A DNA stretch of 13,025 bases from a bacterium (lineage in GTDB: Bacteria; JAHJDO01). The notes under the pieces were generated by a model. It was not told the DNA's origin. It saw only the letters and a program-made list of their open reading frames with translations, and did no database searches. The position numbers and the translations under genes are program-made. Shown here piece by piece: positions 6,491-10,971 of the stretch. Each line of letters opens with the position of its first letter. Position 1 is the first letter of the stretch. The stretch is taken from positions 1 through 13,025 of the forward strand of contig DAOVKY010000006.1 in the NCBI GenBank assembly GCA_030631525.1, in the 5' to 3' direction.

Positions 6491-7897
6491 ATGAACATAG
6501 ATAAGATTAAAAACAAATTGCAAAATTATAATCAAGAACATGTTCTTAAATGGTGGGAACAACTAAGTGATATTCAACGCAAAGAACTTCTTCAGGATAT
6601 TGAGAGTATTGATTTTAAGCTCATGAAGAAATTAGTTAACCAATACATGGAAAGAAAGGAAACCCTTATATTATTTGACAGTATTAAAAGCCCGGAGATT
6701 ATTAAAATTCCAAGAACTAAAGATGAGATACTACATCAGAGAGAGGCAAGAAAGATAGGTGAGCAGTGCATAAGAGATGGGAAAGTAGCTTGCTTTGTTG
6801 TTGCAGGAGGTCAGGGTACAAGGCTTGGTTTTGATGGGCCAAAAGGGGCGTATCCTATCGGCCCAATATCTGCTAACAGCATATTTCAATTTCATGCAGA
6901 GAAGATACTCAAAGCACAGCAGAAATATAATGTTCAGCTCATGTGGTACATTATGATGAGCAAGCCGCTTCATGAGCAAACAATAAGTTTTTTTGAACAC
7001 AATAAATATTTTGGCATGCATAAAGATCAGGTACGTTTCTTTTCTCAAAGAATGCTTCCTGCAATAGATAAAGACGGCAGGTTTCTTATGAGTTCAAAGT
7101 ATGAAATTTCCAAAAGCCCTGACGGGCACGGAGGAGCTTTATTCGCACTCAGAGATAGTGGGGCGATTGATGAGATGGTGAAAAAGGGTATTGAATATAT
7201 AAGTTACTTTCAGATAGATAATCTTATTGTCAATGTGTTAGACCCCGTTTTTATTGGTTATCATGTAAAAGCAAGCGCTCAGATGTCGAATAAGGTAACG
7301 TCCAAAATTGCTCCTTCGGAAAAAGTCGGAGCAGTAGTAATAATGGATAGGAGATATGCAGTCATTGAATATAGCGATTTACCGGAAGAGCATATGAGCG
7401 ATAAAGATAAAGACGGCTCTTTGAAATTTAATGCAGGAAGCATAGCGATTCATATGTTAAATACAGGGTTTGTAAAGACTCTTACAGAAAAAGTAGTGAA
7501 ACTCCCATATCACATAGCAGAGAAAAATATATCTTATGTGAATGATAGCGGAGGGCATGTCAGCCCAAAGGATAAGAACGGAATAAAATTTGAAACATTT
7601 ATTTTTGATGCATTAAAGTTTGCTAAGAATGTTACCAACATGGAAGTTATCCGTGAAGATGAATTCTCTCCAATAAAAAGCTTAACAGGTATAGATTCTG
7701 TTGAAAGTGGAAGGCAGCTCTATATAAATAGATGTGCTCGCTGGCTCATGAAAGCAGGGGTTGATATTCCATTTGACGAAAATGGAAATGCAAAGATCAA
7801 GATAGAGATCAGCCCATTATTTGCAAACTCTGCTGATGATTTGCAGCATAAAGACTTGAGTTCAATAGATACTACCAAAAACATATATCTGGCATAA
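6491..7897 (+). CDS. UDPGP-family UDP-N-acetylglucosamine/UDP-sugar pyrophosphorylase
   Basis: This 468-residue nucleotidyltransferase belongs to the UDPGP type 1 family, whose members join UTP to a sugar 1-phosphate to make a UDP-sugar. It resembles the UDP-GlcNAc pyrophosphorylase (UAP1/AGX) branch. The nucleotide-binding loop AGGQGTRLGFDGPKG is at 105-119, preceded by VACFVV. Further family motifs are PDGHGGALFAL (210-220), the QIDN uridine/metal region (241-244), NAGSIAIH (314-321), KFETFIFDAL (366-375) and REDEFSPIKS (388-397). It lacks the hexapeptide left-handed beta-helix and acetyltransferase domain of the usual bacterial GlmU. It would act in the cytoplasm to supply UDP-GlcNAc or a related donor for envelope polymers. 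The start has only a weak AGAG-type ribosome site. It is read divergently from pal and ends facing the PspC gene. The exact sugar substrate is uncertain, as UAP and USP enzymes share this fold. Confidence 0.9.
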   Translation: MNIDKIKNKLQNYNQEHVLKWWEQLSDIQRKELLQDIESIDFKLMKKLVNQYMERKETLILFDSIKSPEIIKIPRTKDEILHQREARKIGEQCIRDGKVACFVVAGGQGTRLGFDGPKGAYPIGPISANSIFQFHAEKILKAQQKYNVQLMWYIMMSKPLHEQTISFFEHNKYFGMHKDQVRFFSQRMLPAIDKDGRFLMSSKYEISKSPDGHGGALFALRDSGAIDEMVKKGIEYISYFQIDNLIVNVLDPVFIGYHVKASAQMSNKVTSKIAPSEKVGAVVIMDRRYAVIEYSDLPEEHMSDKDKDGSLKFNAGSIAIHMLNTGFVKTLTEKVVKLPYHIAEKNISYVNDSGGHVSPKDKNGIKFETFIFDALKFAKNVTNMEVIREDEFSPIKSLTGIDSVESGRQLYINRCARWLMKAGVDIPFDENGNAKIKIEISPLFANSADDLQHKDLSSIDTTKNIYLA

Positions 7898-7907
7898 AAT
7901 CCATCCG

Positions 7908-7933
7908 TAGGGGCACAAGATATTGTGCCCTTA
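7908..7933. repeat. Palindrome between convergent genes, possible bidirectional terminator
   Basis: TAGGGGCACAA (7908-7918), loop GATA, then TTGTGCCCTTA (7923-7933) form an 11-bp stem with one G-T pair. It lies 10 bases after the pyrophosphorylase stop, in the 111-base gap between convergent genes, so it could end transcription. There is no T-run. The GTAGGGGCA end matches the palindrome at 9705-9729 read on the other strand. Nothing else was recognised in 7934-8008. Confidence 0.7.
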
Positions 7934-8008
7934 ATAGAAACTATCGTTGAACCTATAATAAATACAATTATTGCGATGAGGAAGAATTTGTTGCGATCGG
8001 TTGTCGAA

Positions 8009-9031
8009 TTAACTTTCAGGAATAACCATCCATGAGATTAAATAAAATATTGCACCTGGAATTATTCCTGTAATAAGGCATAACACTATAAAGAGAAGAC
8101 GGATAAGAACGGGATCTTTATCAAAATACTCTCCTAATCCACCGCATATTCCCGCAATTATCTTGGATGTTTTTGAGCGATATAATCTCTTAATTCCCAC
8201 CTCATCAGCCGAAGATGGTTCTGGATATTTTGCGAACGCTCCAAATTGCTCCTTGACCCTTGGACGTGTGAAAAAGATCAATATAAGAATTGACCAAACA
8301 ATAGAAAAAAGTCCTATAAGATAATATGCAGGATAAGAGAAAAGCACAAAGGCAGAGATACCAAAAAAGACAACCTTTATAAAAAACCAAATAGGAGTGA
8401 ATATAAACAGGTTAAAGATGCAAAGCCCCAGCATAACCCGCCGCGCCCATTCTTTTAGACGCAATATAAAGACTCCACACAAGAGTGAAAGCGTATTTAG
8501 AATAATGGCGAAAGAGAGTAACATTAATCGAAAGACAGACGGAAGAGGTAATAAAGCGCAGTTTCTTAAATTGCTTAGAGATGCCAACAAGTTAAACAAA
8601 ATTATTAAAAGCCCAAAAATAAGTATGCCTTTAGAAGGTCTGGCGATCTTTTTCTGGAAAGAATCTCTTTTACTTATATCCTTTACTAAAGCGCTAATGA
8701 GTTTTAATCCTCCATCAGGTGATATTTTTTTATCAACAACCATCTTCAACACATTATCTATTTCATTTATGTTTCCAAGTTTTTTCTTTATCAGCTTTGA
8801 AGCATGATCAAATATTATCTCACCTGCGCTTAACCTGGTGATACTTTTTAGAATGTCTTTTTTAACCGAATCTGATATTGGCTCATAATGAGGTAATTGC
8901 CCTGCTTTATCTGGAACATTTTTTAACTTTTTTCTTTTCTGATTGTTTAAGATGATTAAAACAACACAAGCTAAAGCAACACCAATAGCAGCTATTACTG
9001 ACCCTAGAAATGCGATAATAAAAAAACTCAT
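8009..9031 (-). CDS. Multi-pass membrane protein with SHOCT-like motif and C-terminal PspC domain
   Basis: This is a 340-residue membrane protein. An N-terminal transmembrane helix (about 3-28) is followed by a basic, mainly helical cytoplasmic-type segment. That segment includes IDNVLKMVVDKKISPDGG and the following LKLISAL (91-115), which resembles the SHOCT-like helical motif at the end of the neighbouring DUF2089 protein. Then come about four hydrophobic segments (about 134-152, 167-190, 200-231 and 236-255), a linker and a C-terminal PspC domain (about 280-338). The PspC signature is clear: KRLYRS, IAGICGGLGEYFDKDPVLIRLLF and the final YLISWMVIP. PspC proteins take part in membrane-stress responses. 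Most are small or carry PspC near the N-terminus, so this C-terminal placement is notable. The start has a strong GGAGGAAG site. It lies 19 bases after the DUF2089 gene and is probably cotranscribed with it. Function is inferred only. Confidence 0.88.
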   Translation of the reverse strand: MSFFIIAFLGSVIAAIGVALACVVLIILNNQKRKKLKNVPDKAGQLPHYEPISDSVKKDILKSITRLSAGEIIFDHASKLIKKKLGNINEIDNVLKMVVDKKISPDGGLKLISALVKDISKRDSFQKKIARPSKGILIFGLLIILFNLLASLSNLRNCALLPLPSVFRLMLLSFAIILNTLSLLCGVFILRLKEWARRVMLGLCIFNLFIFTPIWFFIKVVFFGISAFVLFSYPAYYLIGLFSIVWSILILIFFTRPRVKEQFGAFAKYPEPSSADEVGIKRLYRSKTSKIIAGICGGLGEYFDKDPVLIRLLFIVLCLITGIIPGAIFYLISWMVIPES

Positions 9032-9050
9032 TATACTTCCTCCCTGTTTT

Positions 9051-9416
9051 TCACAACTCTCTTAACAAATTTGCTCCTTCTTCCGCTGAGATTTCTCCTT
9101 TTTCAACAGCTTCAAGGATTTCTTTTCTACGTTTCTCTACATTCTCTACCTCATAGCCTAGAATTTTGCTTATTTCATCCAATTTTTTACATACTGTGGG
9201 ATACGAAATCCCCAGTTCTTTCTCCACCTCTTTTATGCTACCCCGTGCTTTTATGAATATCTCTGCAAACCTTTGTTGTTCCGGGTTAAGCCTGGCTAAT
9301 GAGGGGACATTGAAACTGCCTTCAATCGCCGTAGAGCAGTTTTCACATTGTAAGCGTACAATTTTCAGTCTTCTCCCACAAGCTGGACAAATGTTACCTA
9401 TGATTAAATTCTTCAT
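9051..9416 (-). CDS. DUF2089 zinc-ribbon/HTH protein, probable regulator
   Basis: This 121-residue protein matches the DUF2089 family in architecture. It has an N-terminal zinc ribbon with Cys10-x2-Cys13 and Cys24-x2-Cys27. Next comes the family block IEGSFNVPSLARLNPEQQRFAEIFIKARGSIKEVEKELGISYPTV, with a helix-turn-helix at about 59-82 (SIKEVEKELGISYPTVCKKL). A short C-terminal SHOCT-like helical hairpin follows (96-121: RRKEILEAVEKGEISAEEG and LLREL). It probably binds DNA and regulates its own operon. The ATG at 9416 has only a weak TTGGA ribosome site, but a near-perfect promoter lies upstream and gives a leader of about 22 bases. It is the first gene of a unit whose second gene is the PspC membrane protein, which suggests a regulator plus membrane sensor or effector. 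Regulatory function is inferred from domains, not shown. Confidence 0.88.
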   Translation of the reverse strand: MKNLIIGNICPACGRRLKIVRLQCENCSTAIEGSFNVPSLARLNPEQQRFAEIFIKARGSIKEVEKELGISYPTVCKKLDEISKILGYEVENVEKRRKEILEAVEKGEISAEEGANLLREL

Positions 9417-9445
9417 TAATCCAATATATTAATAATTATATTAAA

Positions 9446-9473
9446 ATTATACATATCATATTTAACTTGTCAA
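9446..9473 (-). promoter_or_regulatory. Consensus promoter of the DUF2089-PspC unit
   Basis: On the minus strand TTGACA (9473-9468) and TATAAT (9451-9446) both match the sigma-70 consensus exactly, with a 16-base spacer. The start point would be near 9439, about 22 bases before the ATG at 9416. The surroundings are very AT-rich, which could act as an UP element. Confidence 0.7.
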
Positions 9474-9479
9474 GTAAAA
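9461..9479. promoter_or_regulatory. Inverted repeat over the -35 box, candidate operator
   Basis: ACTTG-T-CAAGT (9465-9475) is a perfect 5-bp inverted repeat with an odd centre. It extends to TTTAACTTGTCAAGTAAAA with one mismatch (8 of 9 pairs) and covers the -35 hexamer of the DUF2089 promoter. Its position suits repression, perhaps by the DUF2089 HTH protein itself. Some of the symmetry arises because the TTGACA hexamer itself lies in the repeat, so the signal is modest. Confidence 0.45.
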
Positions 9480-9704
9480 AATTAAATAAATTAATATTTA
9501 AGTAAAATTTTTGATTATATCTTCATCAAAAGCTAACATTTCTAAATGCGCTTGGCACAAATATGATAATTTTGATTACAAAATAAAGCCTATCTCAAAC
9601 AATATCATATGGTTACAATTTTTATCAGCAACACTTTTTAACCTTTATGCCCGCAATGACAGAAAGAATAAAATCAAAATAATACCACTATCCGATATCT
9701 AAAC
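9480..9704. other. Non-coding AT-rich stretch between DUF2089 and proC
   Basis: No credible gene is seen here. The whole gap from the DUF2089 start to the proC start is 439 bases and also holds the features listed at 9446-9479 and 9705-9823. A 63-codon open frame with a TTG start (9511-9702) has no ribosome site and no recognisable motif. GCCCGCAATGACAG (9649-9662) resembles the edge of a dispersed repeat known from other bacterial genomes (CTGTCATTGCGGGC on the other strand) and may be a decayed remnant; that is a weak call. Confidence 0.55.
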
Positions 9705-9729
9705 GGGCAGCCGCAAGGGCTGCCCCTAC
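9705..9729. repeat. Short GC-rich palindrome upstream of proC
   Basis: GGGCAGCC (9705-9712), a 5-base loop GCAAG, then GGCTGCCC (9718-9725), followed by CTAC. Read on the minus strand it begins GTAGGGGCAGCC, matching the GTAGGGGCACAA of the palindrome at 7907-7933. It is strikingly GC-rich in AT-rich surroundings. It probably belongs to a family of dispersed intergenic palindromes. Confidence 0.75.
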
Positions 9730-9750
9730 AACACGTTCATGTTCGTAAGA

Positions 9751-9766
9751 GCGTATCGCAATACGC
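9751..9766. repeat. Small perfect inverted repeat GCGTAT/ATACGC
   Basis: GCGTAT-CGCA-ATACGC is a perfect 6-bp stem with a 4-base loop, 25 bases after the palindrome at 9705-9725. The two may be adjacent pieces of a compound repeat or a degenerate copy of another palindrome type. Confidence 0.5.
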
Positions 9767-9772
9767 ATTTGT

Positions 9773-9789
9773 AATGTACCTGCTACATT
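9773..9789. promoter_or_regulatory. Inverted repeat just upstream of the proC promoter
   Basis: AATGTA-CCTGC-TACATT is a perfect 6-bp inverted repeat ending six bases before the proposed -35 box. It could be an activator or repressor site or another repeat fragment; no regulator can be named. Confidence 0.35.
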
Positions 9790-9795
9790 TCCTTA

Positions 9796-9823
9796 TTGAA
9801 ATTTTCCAGTCGGGCTATATAAT
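9796..9823 (+). promoter_or_regulatory. Predicted promoter of proC-yggT-ileS
   Basis: TTGAAA (9796-9801) and a perfect TATAAT (9818-9823) are separated by 16 bases. The start point would fall near 9830. That argues against translation from the in-frame ATG at 9826 and supports the proC start at 9856, with a leader of about 25 bases. Confidence 0.65.
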
Positions 9824-9855
9824 AGGTGAACTCTTATTGGACTACAGGAGACTCA

Positions 9856-10656
9856 ATGAAAAAACTTTTTATTATCGGTGTTGGGAATATGGGTGGAGCT
9901 ATATTGGAAGGCATTATTCCACAAGTTTTGAAAGAGGAGGATATTTCCATTTATGACGTAGATAAAAGCAGGCTGCAACCTTTTTTAGACTCAAAGATAG
10001 AGGTTGTTCATACGATTGAGGGAGGTGTGAAGAATGCTGAAAGCATTCTTCTGGCAGTAAAACCTCAAAATATGGAAGATGTTCTTATGAAAATGAGAGG
10101 CGCAGTTTCTGAGAGAAACCTTATTATTTCTATAGCTGCAGGTATTACAACAAACTATGTTAAGAGAATATTGGGGCAAAATACTAAAGTTGCCAGGGTT
10201 ATGCCGAATCTTTGTATTAACGTGAAAAAAGGAGCTTCAGCGTGTTGTTTTAGTAGTGATTGTACCAACGGAGATAAACAGTTTGTTGAGTCTCTGTTTA
10301 AAGAGCTTGGGATAACTTTGAGCATTGATGAGAGTAAGATGGATATTGTTACAGCTATAAGCGGAAGCGGTCCAGGATATTTATTTAAAATTATGGAGAC
10401 ACTTATTGATATAGGGAAGAAAGAGGGTCTTAAAGAAGAGGATTCCAGAAAACTGGTTTATCAGACAGTTTCAGGAGCTGTCTCTTTAGCAATGAATAGT
10501 AACATCTCTGCCAGAGAATTGAGAGAAAAAATAACATCAAAGGCAGGCACAACAGAAGCCGCCTTAAAGGTTATGGATGAATACAGAATTGAGGAAATGT
10601 TTCAAGAAGCTATAAAGGCAGCTCTCAATAGAGCAAAGGAATTGTCAAAGGAGTAG
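9856..10656 (+). CDS. proC: Pyrroline-5-carboxylate reductase ProC
   Basis: This 266-residue enzyme reduces 1-pyrroline-5-carboxylate to L-proline with NAD(P)H, the last step of proline synthesis, in the cytoplasm. The N-terminal Rossmann fold has GVGNMG (8-13), then AVKPQ (67-71) and RVMPN (114-118). The C-terminal dimer and active-site domain has SGSGPGYLF (169-177, usually SGSGPAY) and ITSKAGTTEAAL (226-237). Length is normal for the family. The ATG at 9856 is chosen for its CAGGAG ribosome site six bases upstream and because homology starts at MKKLFIIG. The in-frame ATG at 9826 lies at the predicted transcription start. It is the first gene of a tight unit with yggT (2-base gap) and ileS. 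Confidence 0.95.
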   Translation: MKKLFIIGVGNMGGAILEGIIPQVLKEEDISIYDVDKSRLQPFLDSKIEVVHTIEGGVKNAESILLAVKPQNMEDVLMKMRGAVSERNLIISIAAGITTNYVKRILGQNTKVARVMPNLCINVKKGASACCFSSDCTNGDKQFVESLFKELGITLSIDESKMDIVTAISGSGPGYLFKIMETLIDIGKKEGLKEEDSRKLVYQTVSGAVSLAMNSNISARELREKITSKAGTTEAALKVMDEYRIEEMFQEAIKAALNRAKELSKE

Positions 10657-10658
10657 GA

Positions 10659-10955
10659 ATGTTTGTTTTAGGTAATTTCATAGTAGCAATAGCGCAGATT
10701 GTTGGTGTGATATTAACGATACTTACCTGGATTATAATCATAAGAGCACTTATATCCTGGGTAAATCCGGACCCCTATAATTCAATAGTACAGTTTCTAT
10801 ACAGAGTAACTGAGCCTATCCTGATGCCTATACGGAGGATACTGCCGGCAATGGCAGGTTTTGATCTTTCGCCGATAGTGGCTTTAGTGGGCATTATGTT
10901 TATCAGGTCTTTTGTGGTGCAGACACTTATTGAGTTTGGCATGAGGTTGAAATAG
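10659..10955 (+). CDS. yggT: YggT family membrane protein
   Basis: This is a 98-residue inner-membrane protein with two hydrophobic segments (about 8-30 and 68-92) around the conserved family core RALISWVNPDPYNSIVQFLYRVTEPILMPIRRILP (29-63). Bacterial YggT/YlmG proteins are linked to cell division, envelope or osmotic functions, and plastid relatives to nucleoid and thylakoid organisation; the molecular role is unsettled. The start is two bases after the proC stop, with the AAGGAG site inside the proC 3' end, so translation is coupled. The proC-yggT pairing matches the E. coli yggS-proC-yggT order, but yggS is not here. ileS downstream recalls the ylmG...ileS neighbourhood of Firmicutes. Confidence 0.92.
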   Translation: MFVLGNFIVAIAQIVGVILTILTWIIIIRALISWVNPDPYNSIVQFLYRVTEPILMPIRRILPAMAGFDLSPIVALVGIMFIRSFVVQTLIEFGMRLK

Positions 10956-10971
10956 GAGATATCAGTAAACA

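Noticed and set aside
8397..8807. 136-codon plus-strand open frame within the PspC gene
   Set aside because: Antisense shadow of the membrane-protein gene, with no motif or ribosome site.
9511..9702. 63-codon open frame between the DUF2089 gene and proC
   Set aside because: TTG start, no ribosome site, no recognisable motif and composition like surrounding AT-rich non-coding DNA.
9826..9855. Upstream ATG for proC
   Set aside because: It coincides with the predicted transcription start, and the ten added residues match nothing in the family.
10956..10971. T-box or other leader for ileS
   Set aside because: Only 16 bases separate yggT from ileS, too short for a T-box.
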